The position numbers were made by a program, and so were the translations under genes. Below the pieces are notes generated by a model that was not told the DNA's origin, did no database searches, and worked only from the letters and a program-made list of their open reading frames with translations. Below, in pieces: positions 44,710 to 56,575 of a stretch of 64,000 nucleotides of DNA; the first letter of the stretch is position 1; every line of letters starts with the position of its first letter. The stretch is from Streptomyces sp. RKND-216. Its GTDB lineage: Bacteria; Actinomycetota; Actinomycetes; Streptomycetales; Streptomycetaceae. Where the stretch lies: positions 4,804,001 through 4,868,000 of the forward strand of contig NZ_SSBQ01000002.1 of the NCBI RefSeq assembly GCF_004795255.1, read 5' to 3'.

Positions 44710-44715
44710 AGTCTA
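44710..44715 (-). promoter_or_regulatory. Likely leaderless -10 box of the PASTA kinase gene
   Basis: TAGACT on the minus strand, seven bases before the GTG at 44702. Confidence 0.45.
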
Positions 44716-44872
44716 CGAGGGGCCCCGCGCGGGAGCGGGTACCCCCGCCGCGCCGGGCCCGCTTCGCAGCAGAACGGTGACACGGAGCCGCCCCCTCCGT
44801 GACCAGCGCGGGCCGTGCGGCGCCCGCCCGGGCGGCAGGTGACAGCGACTCACCTCATGCCCGACGTCCGTA

Positions 44873-47096
<2,224 letters not shown>

Positions 47097-47102
47097 TTCG
47101 CG

Positions 47103-47198
47103 TCTCCTCCCTTCGCCGGAATGACCCGGATCAGGTTCGTACGGTCGGAGGCCGTTCCGCCTCCCTCTCAGCCCGGTCCGCCGGGCTCCCGCGTGCAT
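47103..47198 (-). ncRNA. TPP (THI-box) riboswitch
   Basis: On the minus strand it contains CGGGAGCCCGGC, the conserved GGGCTGAGAGGG, then GAACCTGATCCGGGTCATTCCGGCG and the final GGGAGG, which serves as ribosome-binding site. Helix P1 closes around the start and end. It lies directly before thiO and should repress the operon when thiamine pyrophosphate is abundant. Confidence 0.95.
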
Positions 47199-47332
47199 GA
47201 CGTATGCCGGCCACCCTACTGCGTCCGCCGGGAGCCGTTCCGCGGCGGGCCCGGCGCCTGCGGCCGTCCAGATTCACGCGGCCTCAAGGACGCTCGGGAA
47301 GGACGCTCGGGCGACCGTGCCGGGCGCCGTCA

Positions 47333-47338
47333 TACAGT
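47333..47338 (+). promoter_or_regulatory. Likely leaderless -10 box of the FAD reductase gene
   Basis: TACAGT, six bases before the GTG at 47345. Confidence 0.42.
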
Positions 47339-47344
47339 GGCGGT

Positions 47345-48571
47345 GTGACCGAGGACAACGCGCGTGTGGTGATCGTCGGCGCCGGCATGGCGGGCGTCCA
47401 GACAGCGGTGCAGCTGCGCGAACAGGGCTGGACCGGCCCCGTGCTGCTGCTGGGCGCCGAGCCGCACCAGCCGTACGACCGTCCGCCGCTGTCCAAGGCC
47501 GTGCTGCTCGGCACGGCCGAGGGCTCCGCGTTCGACATCGACTTCGACACGCTTGGCGTGGAACTCGAACTCGGCAACCCCGTCACGGGGTTGGACGCCG
47601 GTGAGCGGGTGCTGCAGACCGGCCGCGGGCCGGTCCCGTACGACGCCCTGGTGCTCGCCACCGGAGCCGAGCCCCTGACCCTGCCGGGCGGCGAGGGCGC
47701 CCCCGGCGTGCACCTGCTGCGCACCCTGGACGATGTCGCCCGGCTCCGGCCCGTGCTCGAGGAGCGCAAGGACGTCGTGGTGGTCGGCGCGGGCTGGATC
47801 GGCGCCGAGTTCGCCACCGCGGCCCGCGAGGCCGGCTGCGCCGTCACCGTCGTCGAGAGCGCCGACCGGCCGCTGCCCGGCGCGCTGCCCGCCGACGTCG
47901 CGGTGCACATGCGCGACTGGTACGCACAGAGCGGTGCCCGGCTGCGTACCGGTGCCCGGGTGGCGGCCGTCGAACCTGGCGCCGTGGTGCTGGACGACGG
48001 CGAGCGCGTGCCCGCCGACGCGGTGGTGGTGGGCATCGGCGCCCGCCCGGCGACCCGCTGGCTCGCCGACTCGGGAGTCGCGCTCTGCGCCGACGGCTCG
48101 GTGCGGGGCGACGACCGGCTGCGCACCTCGGTCCCCGGCGTGTACGCGGTGGGGGACTGCGTGTCGTTCCCCTCCGCCCGCTACGGCGCCCGGCTGCTGG
48201 TGCACCACTGGGACAACGCCCTGCAGGGCCCGGTGGTGGTCGCCGCCAACGTCGTCGCCGAGCTGCGCGGCGGTGGCCCGGCGGAGGAGGCCGTCTATGA
48301 CCCGGTGCCCTACTTCTGGTCCGAGCAGTTCGGCCGCTTCGTGCAGTACGCGGGGCACCACGCGGGTGCCGACCGGATGCTGCTGCGCGGCGACCCGGGG
48401 GAGCCGTCCTGGTCGGTGTGCTGGCTGCGCGGAGAGACGCTGACCGCGCTGCTTGCCGTCGGGCGCCCCCGCGACCTCGCCCAGGGCCGCCGGCTCATCC
48501 AGCAGGGCGCCGTACTCGATCCCACCCTGCTGGCGGACGCGTCGGTCGCCTTGAAGAAGGCCGTGCGCTAG
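47345..48571 (+). CDS. FAD/NAD(P)-dependent oxidoreductase, ferredoxin-reductase type
   Basis: A 408-residue two-dinucleotide-fold flavoprotein. VVIVGAGMAGVQTA binds FAD, PYDRPPLSKAVL is the family loop, VVVVGAGWIGAEFA binds NAD(P)H, and GVYAVGDCVSF the flavin ribityl. The end resembles the reductase C-terminal domain of rubredoxin/BphA4 reductases. It probably transfers electrons to a ferredoxin or P450; the partner is not obvious here. Divergent from the thiO operon. GTG 47345, leaderless-like start. Confidence 0.87.
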   Translation: MTEDNARVVIVGAGMAGVQTAVQLREQGWTGPVLLLGAEPHQPYDRPPLSKAVLLGTAEGSAFDIDFDTLGVELELGNPVTGLDAGERVLQTGRGPVPYDALVLATGAEPLTLPGGEGAPGVHLLRTLDDVARLRPVLEERKDVVVVGAGWIGAEFATAAREAGCAVTVVESADRPLPGALPADVAVHMRDWYAQSGARLRTGARVAAVEPGAVVLDDGERVPADAVVVGIGARPATRWLADSGVALCADGSVRGDDRLRTSVPGVYAVGDCVSFPSARYGARLLVHHWDNALQGPVVVAANVVAELRGGGPAEEAVYDPVPYFWSEQFGRFVQYAGHHAGADRMLLRGDPGEPSWSVCWLRGETLTALLAVGRPRDLAQGRRLIQQGAVLDPTLLADASVALKKAVR

Positions 48572-48604
48572 TGACTGTCGGCGGCAGGTGGCAGGCTGGT
48601 GTCC

Positions 48605-48970
48605 GTGACCGAGATTGACGCGAAGACCGATGCTCTCGTCCCCGCCTGGCTCACGCTGCCCGACATCGCCGAGCAGTTCGGCGTCGAGGTGACCCGGGTA
48701 CGGCAGTTGGTCAAGGAGGGCCAGCTGATCGCCGTGCGCCGAGGCGAGAACCGCGCGCTGCACGTCCCCGCCGACTTCGTCGCGGGGGACCGGATCGTGA
48801 AGGGCCTGGTCGGCACGCTGACCCTGCTCAGGGACGACGGGTTCACCGACGAGGAGGTGCTGGAGTGGCTGTTCACCCCGGACGACAGCCTGCCGGGCAC
48901 GCCCGCGCAGGCGCTGCGGGAGAACCGCGGCACCGAGGTCAAGCGCCGCGCCCAGGCACTCGCCGTCTGA
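48605..48970 (+). CDS. Rv2175c-like helix-turn-helix DNA-binding protein
   Basis: A 121-residue protein. WLTLPDIAEQFGVEVTRV and RQLVKEGQLIAV form a winged HTH as in mycobacterial Rv2175c, and a C-terminal half with VGTLTLLRDDGFTDEE and EVLEWLFTPDD follows. In M. tuberculosis the DNA-binding activity of Rv2175c is abolished when PknL phosphorylates a Thr near its N-terminus; here Thr residues lie in TEIDAKTDALVP. A PASTA kinase is encoded 4 kb away. Target genes are unknown. A second in-frame GTG is at 48599. Confidence 0.85.
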   Translation: MTEIDAKTDALVPAWLTLPDIAEQFGVEVTRVRQLVKEGQLIAVRRGENRALHVPADFVAGDRIVKGLVGTLTLLRDDGFTDEEVLEWLFTPDDSLPGTPAQALRENRGTEVKRRAQALAV

Positions 48971-49125
48971 CCACCCGGACCAGGCGGCCTGGCGCGACCG
49001 CCGGGCCCGGCGGAGCCGGCCGCGCCGCCTGACGGCGCGTCCGGCCGTCACCACCGCACACTTCAGCTCGACGGTGCGCGGGCCGCCCCGCCGCGGCCCG
49101 CGCACCCCGACCCGGGGACTCGCCC

Positions 49126-49812
49126 ATGCCACCCACCGCCACCGCCCGGCTCGCCGACGCCCGGCTCTACCTCTGCACCGACGCCCGCAGGGAGCAGGGC
49201 GACCTGCCGGAGTTCCTGGACGCCGTGCTCGGCTCGGGCGTGGACATCGTCCAGCTCCGCGACAAGGGCATGGAGGCCGGCGAGGAGCTGGAGCACCTGG
49301 AGGTGTTCGCCGACGCGTGCCGCCGCCACGGCAGGCTGCTGGCCGTCAACGACCGGGCCGACGTGGCGCACGCGGCGGGGTCGGACGTGCTGCACCTGGG
49401 CCAGGGCGACCTGCCGGTGCCCGCGGCCCGCGCGATCCTCGGCGGCCGGTCCGACGATGTGCTGGTGGGCCGCTCCACACACGCCGAGGAGGAGGTCGAC
49501 GCCGCGGCGGTCGAGCGGGGGGTCGACTACTTCTGCACCGGCCCCTGCTGGCCCACCCCGACCAAGCCGGGCCGGCACGCGCCCGGTCTGCCGCTGGTGC
49601 GCTACGCGGCGTCGCTCGCGCCCGTCCGTCCCTGGTTCGCCATCGGCGGCATCGACGCCGCAAACCTCGACGAGGTGCTGGACGCCGGTGCGGTGCGGAT
49701 CGTCGTCGTGCGGGCGATCACCGCCGCCGACGACCCGGGGGCCGCGGCCGCCGACCTGGCCCGCCGGTTGCGCGAGCGTCCACTTGCTGGACGCGAGATG
49801 TCCGCCATGTGA
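49126..49812 (+). CDS. thiE: Thiamine-phosphate synthase
   Basis: A 228-residue TIM barrel. [46 protein letters not shown], and the phosphate loop [19 protein letters not shown] are all present. ThiE joins the pyrimidine and thiazole moieties. It is not under a visible TPP riboswitch, unlike thiOSG. The start at ATG 49126 has no strong ribosome-binding site. It is monocistronic or leads into metF, 64 bases later. Confidence 0.95.
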   Translation: MPPTATARLADARLYLCTDARREQGDLPEFLDAVLGSGVDIVQLRDKGMEAGEELEHLEVFADACRRHGRLLAVNDRADVAHAAGSDVLHLGQGDLPVPAARAILGGRSDDVLVGRSTHAEEEVDAAAVERGVDYFCTGPCWPTPTKPGRHAPGLPLVRYAASLAPVRPWFAIGGIDAANLDEVLDAGAVRIVVVRAITAADDPGAAAADLARRLRERPLAGREMSAM

Positions 49813-49864
49813 GCTGTGCGGGCATCTTGGCGCTGTTCCGGCCGGATGCCCCTCTACCGGCGGT

Positions 49865-49870
49865 TAACCT
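49865..49870 (+). promoter_or_regulatory. Likely leaderless -10 box of metF
   Basis: TAACCT, six bases before the ATG at 49877, in a rare AT-rich patch GGTTAACCT. Confidence 0.45.
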
Positions 49871-49876
49871 GCACAC

Positions 49877-50785
49877 ATGGCCCTTGGTACCGCTTCCGTC
49901 AGGACAGACCGCGCGCCCACGATCCGCGACCTGCTCGCCTCCGGCCGGCGCTCGTACTCGTTCGAGTTCTTCGCGCCGAAGACGGCGAAGGGCGAGCGGA
50001 CCCTGTGGGACGCGCTCCGCCGGATCGAGGCGGTTTCCCCGACGTTCGTGTCGGTGACCTACGGCGCGGGCGGCACCTCCCGGGAGGGGACCGTCCGGTC
50101 CACCGAGCGCATCGCCAACGAGACGACCCTGACCCCGGTGGCGCACCTGACCGCGGTGAACCACTCGCGGGCCGAGCTGCGCCACGTCATGGGCTGCTAC
50201 GCGGACGCTGGCATCCGCAACGTGCTGGCGCTGCGCGGCGACCCGCCGGGCGACCCGATGGGGGAGTGGGTCCGGCACCCCGAGGGCGTCAGCTACGCCG
50301 CCGAGTTGGTGGAGCTGATCAAGGAAGCCGGCGACTTCTGCGTGGGCGTGGCCGCGTTCCCCGAGATGCACCCGCGGTCCACGGACTGGGACACCGACGT
50401 GCGGCACTTCGTCAACAAGTGCCGGGCGGGTGCCGACTACGCCATCACGCAGATGTTCTTCCGTGCCGAGGACTACCTCCGGCTCCGCGACAGCGTGACC
50501 GCGGCCGGCTGCGAGACCCCGATCATCCCGGAGATCATGCCAGTCACCAACGTGCGGCAGATCGAGCGGTTCTCCCAGTTGAGCAACGCCACGTTCCCCC
50601 CGGAACTCGCGGACCGCATCCTGGCGGTACAGGACGACCCGGCGGCGGTACGCTCAATCGGAATCGAGTACGCCACGGAGTTGTGCGCGCGCCTGCAGGC
50701 CGAGGACGTTCCCGGACTGCACTTCATCACGCTCAACCACTCCACGGCCACGCTTGAGATCCACCAGAATCTGGGACTGCACTAG
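49877..50785 (+). CDS. metF: 5,10-methylenetetrahydrofolate reductase
   Basis: A 302-residue TIM barrel. [14 protein letters not shown] holds the catalytic Glu, [12 protein letters not shown] the flavin site, [26 protein letters not shown] and [15 protein letters not shown] follow. It reduces methylene-THF to methyl-THF, the methyl donor for methionine synthesis. A -10 box six bases upstream indicates a leaderless transcript. It is not behind a SAM riboswitch, although such a switch controls another gene at the left end of the window. Confidence 0.94.
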   Translation: MALGTASVRTDRAPTIRDLLASGRRSYSFEFFAPKTAKGERTLWDALRRIEAVSPTFVSVTYGAGGTSREGTVRSTERIANETTLTPVAHLTAVNHSRAELRHVMGCYADAGIRNVLALRGDPPGDPMGEWVRHPEGVSYAAELVELIKEAGDFCVGVAAFPEMHPRSTDWDTDVRHFVNKCRAGADYAITQMFFRAEDYLRLRDSVTAAGCETPIIPEIMPVTNVRQIERFSQLSNATFPPELADRILAVQDDPAAVRSIGIEYATELCARLQAEDVPGLHFITLNHSTATLEIHQNLGLH

Positions 50786-50859
50786 GGTCTGACCGGACCG
50801 GGTCCGGCCGGGACGCGGTTCCACGAGCTGCGCCGAGGGCAGCGGGAAGAGGGGCGGAC

Positions 50860-51945
50860 ATGGGCTGGACGGTCCTCTACATAGCGTTCGGAGCCGTCGC
50901 GGTCTGGCTCCTGGCCGAAGTGCTGCTCCAGTACAAGGCGCGACTGCGCTGGAGGCTGCTCGCCTTCGCCGGCTTCGCCACCGTCGTGCTCGGCGTCGTC
51001 GCCCTCTCCTCGGTGATCGTCATCACGCTGGGCGCCATGGCGTTCGCCGTCGGACAGACCTTCGTCACCCTCTCCTACCGCCGCGGCTTCTCCACCGGCT
51101 GGGCGCTCGGCGGCATGCCCGGCTCCAGCCGCAGGCGCCGCGAGGGCAACGACGTCCCCCCGGTCGAGGACGCCGACCCGGTACTCGAAGTGTCCGGCGT
51201 CGAGGAGGACCGGCCCGGCGGCGCCCACGGCGCCGCGGAGTATGCCGGGGACGTGTACGACACCTCGGCCTACGACCCGCCTGCCTACCACCCGCAGCCG
51301 GTGCCCGACGACACCGGCGAGTACGGCATCTACGACCGCGACGACGACCGGTCGGTGTTCGTGCCCGCCGCCTCCCACGGCGTGGCGGGAGGCGAGGTGC
51401 CGTACGGCTACGGCCACGGTGGCGAAGACCCGCAGCAGCACCCGTTCGCCGCCTACTCCGACCCGTACATCGGCTACGACACGGGTCCGTACGGCGCCGG
51501 CTACGACAGCCCGGCCGACGGCTACGGGACCCAGCAGGGCCATGGCACGCCGGACTACGGCATGCAGCAGGGTTACGGCGGCCAGGGCGGCGGCTACGGC
51601 GACGGCGGCTACGGGGACGGCGGCTACGGCGCCGACGCATACGGCGATGGCGGCTACGGCGCCGACGCATACGGCGGCGCATGGGTGCCGCAGCAGCGCG
51701 AGTCGGACCAGCAGCCCGTGCCGGAGCAGTCCTACCCGTACCAGGACCCGTACGGCGGCGGCTACGGTGGCGGCTACGGGGATGAAGGGCTGGGCGCCGG
51801 CTACGGGTACGGCTACTCCTACGGCGAGGCGGGCTACCCCGCCGAGAACGGCTACGGACAGGGCCACGACGCGGGACAGGGCTACGGCGCTCCCGCGGCC
51901 GGAGGCCAGGGCGACTACCACTACGACGAGCAGCGCGGCTACTGA
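50860..51945 (+). CDS. Membrane protein with Gly/Tyr-rich low-complexity tail
   Basis: A 361-residue protein. Residues 1-75 have two or three hydrophobic helices including VLYIAFGAVAVWLLAEVLL and VLGVVALSSVIVITLGAMAFAVG. From residue 165 the chain is dominated by Gly, Tyr, Asp and Gln with units such as GYGDGGYGADAYG, including an exact 30-base DNA duplication at 51616-51675. The tail is similar in style to FUS-type prion-like domains and could phase-separate or interact with a partner via aromatic contacts. Homologs are in Streptomyces at this place, function unknown. The ATG has AGAGGGG upstream. Confidence 0.75.
   Translation: MGWTVLYIAFGAVAVWLLAEVLLQYKARLRWRLLAFAGFATVVLGVVALSSVIVITLGAMAFAVGQTFVTLSYRRGFSTGWALGGMPGSSRRRREGNDVPPVEDADPVLEVSGVEEDRPGGAHGAAEYAGDVYDTSAYDPPAYHPQPVPDDTGEYGIYDRDDDRSVFVPAASHGVAGGEVPYGYGHGGEDPQQHPFAAYSDPYIGYDTGPYGAGYDSPADGYGTQQGHGTPDYGMQQGYGGQGGGYGDGGYGDGGYGADAYGDGGYGADAYGGAWVPQQRESDQQPVPEQSYPYQDPYGGGYGGGYGDEGLGAGYGYGYSYGEAGYPAENGYGQGHDAGQGYGAPAAGGQGDYHYDEQRGY
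51616..51675 (+). repeat. 30-bp tandem duplication in the Gly/Tyr-rich gene
   Basis: Bases 51616-51645 are repeated at 51646-51675 with one mismatch, adding ten residues (D/GGYGADAYG unit). It lies inside a longer run of Gly/Tyr codons. Confidence 0.85.
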
Positions 51946-52044
51946 CCGCCACGGCCGACACCGACCGGCACGGCGGCAGCGCGGCTCCCGACCGCGCGCA
52001 GGGCGCACCGTCGTCACGTCGTCGGGGTCACCGCCCCGGGCCGG

Positions 52045-53430
52045 TCACCGCGAGCCGCGCCAGTCGTCGCCCTCCAGCAGCAGCCCGGCCGCCAGCGCGC
52101 CGGACATCCCGGCGTGCGCCGTCCCGCCGCCGGGGTGCGCCCAGCCCCCCGCGCGGTACACCCCGCGCGGTGAGCCGAGGTTGGCTTCCCGCCGCCACGC
52201 TCCACCCCCGCCGGCGAGCACCGGCGGCGGCACCGCGCCTCCCGGCGCGTGCGTCGAGGCCGCGTGGTCGAGCGGTGTCCGCACCTCCCGCCACCGCACA
52301 CGGGACCCGAGGTTCAGCCCCGCCGCGTCCGCCGCGGCGACCAACGTGTCGGCCAGCCGCTCCGGTTCGGCCACCGGGCCGGCCGGCACCACCGCGGTCA
52401 GCACCACCGCTTCGTGCCCGGCGTCCGGCACCAGCGCAGGGTCGTCCGGTCGCAGGACGGTCACCAGCCGGTCCGGGCCGTGCAGCAGCGTGCGGTGCGG
52501 CTCATCCCTGGGTCGGGGGCCGTCCAGCGCGAGCAGCACCGTGAAGCGGGCCCGCGCCCCGGGTGCGTGCGCGTCCGCCCGTCCGGGGGCGACGACGGCG
52601 TCCGCGTCCAGCACCTCGCCGTCGGTCAGTTCGGCGCCGGTGGCCCGGCCGTCGGCCTCCCGCACCCGCGCCACCTCGGCGCCGAACCGGAATTCCACCC
52701 CGCGCGCGACGCACCGGTCGTGCAGCGCGCGCGCCAACTCCCGCATGCCGCCGCAGACGTACCAGGTGCCGAAGGTCTGCTCCAGGTATGCCAGCACCGC
52801 CGCGCTTGCCGGCGCTTCGGCCGGGTCGAGGCCGTAGGACCGGGCGAAACCGCCCAGCAGCGCGGTCAGCCGGGGGTCGCGCAGCTCGTCCTCGGCCACC
52901 TCGGCGAGTGTGGGCGGGCGCCGCCGCAGCAGTCCGCGGCGCCGCGACGCCGGGTACGGGTCGGCCGTCGGTCCGCCGTCTCCCGGGCGCGCCGGCTCCT
53001 CCAGCAGCGGGCGCCGGGTGGCGTCCCAGGCCGCACGCGCCCGCCCCAGCAGGTCGCTCCACCGTTGCCCGGCACCCGCGCCCAGCGCCTCGTCGAGCGC
53101 GGCACGCACGCCGCCGTGCGAGAAGCCCGGCAGTGTGACGGCGGTGCCGTCGGCGAAGACGTGCCGTGCGTCCGGATCGACACGGCGCAGCTCGACGCAC
53201 TCCTCCAGCGCCTCCCGGCCGGTCTTGACGAACAGGTCCCGGTAGACGGCCGGCAGGTGCAGCAGCCCCGGCCCGGTGTCGAAGGTGAACCCGTCGCGCG
53301 CGTAGCGCCGCAGGGCCCCGCCGTAGGTGTCCCCGCGCTCCAGCACCGTGACCCGTCTCCCGGCCACGGCCAGCCGCGCGGCGGCCGCCATGGTGCCCAT
53401 GCCCGCGCCGATCACTGCGATTCCCGCCAT
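52045..53430 (-). CDS. Phytoene desaturase/CrtI-like FAD oxidoreductase
   Basis: A 461-residue flavoprotein. FAD-binding VIGAGMGTMAAAARLAVAG and VTVLERGDTYGG at the N-terminus, FTFDTGPGLLHLP, a lid region with Arg/Pro-rich insertion, and a C-terminal GVYRAGGWAHPGGGTAHAGMSGALAAG. CrtI-type enzymes desaturate or isomerise carotenoids; here there is no carotenoid cluster in sight, so the substrate is open. ATG 53430 starts the FAD motif directly. It follows the TetR gene on the same strand by 282 bases. Confidence 0.85.
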   Translation of the reverse strand: MAGIAVIGAGMGTMAAAARLAVAGRRVTVLERGDTYGGALRRYARDGFTFDTGPGLLHLPAVYRDLFVKTGREALEECVELRRVDPDARHVFADGTAVTLPGFSHGGVRAALDEALGAGAGQRWSDLLGRARAAWDATRRPLLEEPARPGDGGPTADPYPASRRRGLLRRRPPTLAEVAEDELRDPRLTALLGGFARSYGLDPAEAPASAAVLAYLEQTFGTWYVCGGMRELARALHDRCVARGVEFRFGAEVARVREADGRATGAELTDGEVLDADAVVAPGRADAHAPGARARFTVLLALDGPRPRDEPHRTLLHGPDRLVTVLRPDDPALVPDAGHEAVVLTAVVPAGPVAEPERLADTLVAAADAAGLNLGSRVRWREVRTPLDHAASTHAPGGAVPPPVLAGGGGAWRREANLGSPRGVYRAGGWAHPGGGTAHAGMSGALAAGLLLEGDDWRGSR

Positions 53431-53712
53431 GACCGGCGACTCTATCCAGCGGCGCACCGACGGCCGGGCACCGGCCCGGTCCACGGTGAGCGCCGGCACC
53501 CACGGGCTGAGTACGGATACCCAGACGCCGGTTTGAGTACCCGAGCGGATGGGCGCCGGCCTGCGCGGACGGCAGAGTACAGGGCGTGGAGGGACGCGGC
53601 GCCGGACCGCCGGCACGGGGCGGCGGAACGGCGCGGCACCCGCCACACGGGGGAGAAGGGGGAGACCGTACGGGGGAGGTACGGGGGAGGGGGGAGCGTC
53701 GGCGGGGGCGGT

Positions 53713-54327
53713 CTACGGGCCGCACCCGCCGACGCGTCCCTGCACGAGCAGCGACAGCGCGCCGTGCACCTCGTCCAGGGACCGTTCCGGCTGGAACGCC
53801 TGCCAGTCCAGCGCGGCCACCAGCACCATGCCCACCAGCGCGGCGGCCGTCAGCGGGACGTCGACGTCCCCGCTCAGCTCCCCGTCCGCGACGCCGTCCC
53901 GCAGCACCTGCTCCACCACCTCGACGACCTCCCGCCGCACCACGGTGAGGGTGTCCCGCCAGGCGCGGTTGGTGCGCCACAGCTCGGCGACGTAGAGCTG
54001 GGTGAAGGCCGGGTAGCGGTCGATGAAGACGAGCCCGGCCCGGATCATCGCGTCCAGGGCGTCCACCCGGCCGCCGCCACCGGTCGCCGCCTCGTCCGCC
54101 GCGCGGCGCAGGTCGTCCCGCAGCAGCTCGACGCCGTGCCGCATCAGCCCCTCGAACAGCTCGGTCTTGCTGGTGAAGTTGTAGTAGACGGTGCCCTTCG
54201 CGACGCCCGCGCGTTCGGCGATCTCGTCCACCGTCGTGGCGGAGAAGCCCTGTTCGGCGATGAGTGTGACGGCCGCCTCGTAGAGCTTCTGACGGGTCGC
54301 GCTCCGGCGCGTGCTGCCGCGTGCCAT
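53713..54327 (-). CDS. TetR-family regulator of the adjacent exporter operon
   Basis: A 204-residue TetR. The HTH reads FSATTVDEIAERAGVAKGTVYYNFTSKTELF-like (helix positions 30-70). The C-terminal ligand domain is helical with QLYVAELWRTNRAW. Last gene of the operon ABC ATPase-permease-TetR and very likely the reader of the 30-bp palindrome upstream of the ATPase gene. The ATG at 54327 starts the family N-terminus; a GTG at 54342 is closer to GGAGG but leaves only three bases spacing. Confidence 0.88.
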   Translation of the reverse strand: MARGSTRRSATRQKLYEAAVTLIAEQGFSATTVDEIAERAGVAKGTVYYNFTSKTELFEGLMRHGVELLRDDLRRAADEAATGGGGRVDALDAMIRAGLVFIDRYPAFTQLYVAELWRTNRAWRDTLTVVRREVVEVVEQVLRDGVADGELSGDVDVPLTAAALVGMVLVAALDWQAFQPERSLDEVHGALSLLVQGRVGGCGP

Positions 54328-54379
54328 GCCGGAGATTGTCACAGACCTCCGCCCCCGCGCCGCCCCCGCCCCGCGGCGC

Positions 54380-56575
54380 TCACAGCGTGAGCTCCGGATG
54401 GAGCTGCTTCATCGTCCACATCTGACCGCGCCGGGCCGTCCAGGCGGTGAGCGCCAGCGCGGCGACCGTGAAGGTGACGAGCACCGCGCACGCCCGCCAC
54501 ACGGGCTCCAGACCGCCGCCGGTGATCAGGTGGCGCAGGCCCTCCACCACGTAGCTCATCGGCAGCAGCGGGTGCAGCACGTTGAAGAAGTCCGGGCTGG
54601 TCTGCACGGGGTAGGTGCCGCCGGCCGAGGTCAGCTGGAGCATCAGCAACGCCAGCACCAGGATGCGCCCGGCGGGCCCGAAACGTGCGCCCAGGAACTG
54701 CACGATCGCCGTGAAGCACAGCGTCACCAGCACCAGGAATGCCGCGGTGCCGGCCCCGCGTGCCATCTGCAGTCCGAGCCCCCAGTGCAGGACGGCCAGC
54801 AGCGCGGCGGCCTGCACGGTGCCGATCGCGGCCACCGGCAGCCAGCCGGCCAGCGCGATCCGCCGCCCCGGTGCACCGGCCGCCAGCGCCCGCCGGTTGA
54901 GCGGCTGGAGCAGCATGTACGCCACCATCGCGCCCACCCAGAGGGAGAGGGGGATGAAGTACGGCGCGAAGCCGGTGCCGTAGTCGGGGACGCCGTGCAG
55001 CCGGGACGAGGCCAGCCGGACCGGGTCGGCCATCACCTCGCTGCGGTTCGCGCGTTCCTCGTCGTCGTAGTCCGGGATGCGGGCGGCGCCCTTGTGGAGC
55101 CCGGCGGCGAGCCGCTCGGAGCCGTCCGCGAGCCGGAACAGCCCGCCGTCCAGCGCGTCGGCGCCGTCGCCCAGCCGTTCCAGACCGCCGTCGAGCCGCT
55201 CGGCGCCGTCCTCGGCGCCGCCGAGGCCGGTGTGCAGCCGGGCCGCGCCGTCGGCGACCTTCCGCGCACCCGAGTTCAGCCTGTCGACCTTGCGCACTGC
55301 ACGGTCCAGGTCCTCGTCCATGCCGGGGGCCTCGCGGGCGAGCTTTCCGGCCGCGCGCTCCAGGTCCTCCAGATGGTCGCCGAGTTCGTCGAGGCTCTCG
55401 TGGTCCTGCAGGAGATCGTGGGTGTCCGCGGCGACGTCGGCGGCGCGTTCGGCCGCGGCCACCGCCTTCTTCAGCTGCGGGCAGCCGCCCGCAGCCGCGT
55501 CCGGGGCGGGGGGACCGGACTGCCCCCCGGCGCCCGGGACTTCGGGAGGCGCGGAGCCCTGCGCTGTCGGCCCGGGCAGGGGCCCGTCCGGGGCGCTGCT
55601 GCCGCCGGGGGCGGCCGTTCCGCCGCAGAGGGCGGTGTCCGCACGGGTCAGCGCGTCGGCCGCCCTGCGGGAGTCCGTCTCGGCGCGCCGCGCGGCTCCG
55701 GGCAGGTCGTCGAGGTTCTTCCGCAGGGTCCCGGCCGCGCGCGACACCTTGCGGGCGGTCTTCGCGATGTCGTCGCTGTGACGGTCGAGCAGCGGCCCGG
55801 CCGTGTCGGAGAGGCGGTGCACCTTCGCGGCGAGCTTCCCGGTGCCGTCGGCGACCTTCGCGGCGCCGGACTTCAGCTTCCCCGAGCCGGTGTGCAGCCG
55901 CCTGGTCCCGTCCTCCAGGCGCCCGCTGCCGCGCTCCGCCTCGTCCAGGCCGTCGGAGAGTTCCCCGGCGCCCTTGCCGGCCCGGCCGATTCCGCCGTCC
56001 AGGTCGGAGGCGCCGTCCGCGGCCTTCTGCGTCCGGTCGTGCAGAGTGGAGAACGACACGAAGATGCGGTCGTAGAAGCGGCGGGAGGCCTTGCTCGACG
56101 CGGCGGCCCGCACCTCGGAGAACACCGTGCGGGCGATCTGGCCGACGAGGTAGTTGTTGCTGTCGTCGGTGCGCACCCGCAACGCGCCGGTCGCGGGGCG
56201 GTCCCCGGCGCCGGAGGCGAGCCGCGTGCTGAAGTCCTCGGGCACGGTGAGGGACAGGAAGTAGCGTCCCTCCGCGACTCCTTCGCGCGCGTCGGCCGCG
56301 TCGGTCTCCCGCCAGTCGAAGGTGTCGCTCTCGTGCAGGCTCTCCACGAGAGACGCGCCCGCCTCGACGCGTTCCCCTCCGGCCTCCGCGCCCCGGTCCT
56401 CGTCGACCAGCGCCACGGGTATCCGGTCCAGGCGTGCGTACGGGTCCCAGAACGACCACAGGTACAGCGCGCCGTACAGCAGTGGAAGCAGCATCATCGC
56501 GGCCATGGCGGCGCGGGGGAGACGGCCCCGGCCGAAACGCCGCAGCTCCAGGGAGGCCAGCCTCGGTGCACGCAT
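54380..56575 (-). CDS. YhgE/Pip-type ABC-2 membrane permease
   Basis: A 731-residue protein. One N-terminal helix near MAAMMLLPLLYGALYLW, a large exported region (residues 40-480) with long coiled-coil-like heptads such as RLEDGTRRLHTGSGKLKSG and GAAKVADGTGKL, and a C-terminal block of five to six helices of the ABC-2 type, ending in a short tail. YhgE family proteins resemble phage infection protein and form exporters with a separate ATPase. The ATG overlaps the ATPase stop (TGATG), so the two are translationally coupled. Cargo is unknown; the whole resembles a resistance or envelope exporter. Confidence 0.87.
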   Translation of the reverse strand: MRAPRLASLELRRFGRGRLPRAAMAAMMLLPLLYGALYLWSFWDPYARLDRIPVALVDEDRGAEAGGERVEAGASLVESLHESDTFDWRETDAADAREGVAEGRYFLSLTVPEDFSTRLASGAGDRPATGALRVRTDDSNNYLVGQIARTVFSEVRAAASSKASRRFYDRIFVSFSTLHDRTQKAADGASDLDGGIGRAGKGAGELSDGLDEAERGSGRLEDGTRRLHTGSGKLKSGAAKVADGTGKLAAKVHRLSDTAGPLLDRHSDDIAKTARKVSRAAGTLRKNLDDLPGAARRAETDSRRAADALTRADTALCGGTAAPGGSSAPDGPLPGPTAQGSAPPEVPGAGGQSGPPAPDAAAGGCPQLKKAVAAAERAADVAADTHDLLQDHESLDELGDHLEDLERAAGKLAREAPGMDEDLDRAVRKVDRLNSGARKVADGAARLHTGLGGAEDGAERLDGGLERLGDGADALDGGLFRLADGSERLAAGLHKGAARIPDYDDEERANRSEVMADPVRLASSRLHGVPDYGTGFAPYFIPLSLWVGAMVAYMLLQPLNRRALAAGAPGRRIALAGWLPVAAIGTVQAAALLAVLHWGLGLQMARGAGTAAFLVLVTLCFTAIVQFLGARFGPAGRILVLALLMLQLTSAGGTYPVQTSPDFFNVLHPLLPMSYVVEGLRHLITGGGLEPVWRACAVLVTFTVAALALTAWTARRGQMWTMKQLHPELTL

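Noticed and set aside
48998..49013. GC-rich palindrome between the Rv2175c-like gene and thiE as an operator.
   Set aside because: A pure GC palindrome without a loop is common in this genome and may simply be part of a terminator.
51600..51676. Repeated GGCTACGGC units resembling a short repeat array.
   Set aside because: They are codon repeats of a Gly/Tyr-rich protein in frame, with no spacers, so not CRISPR.
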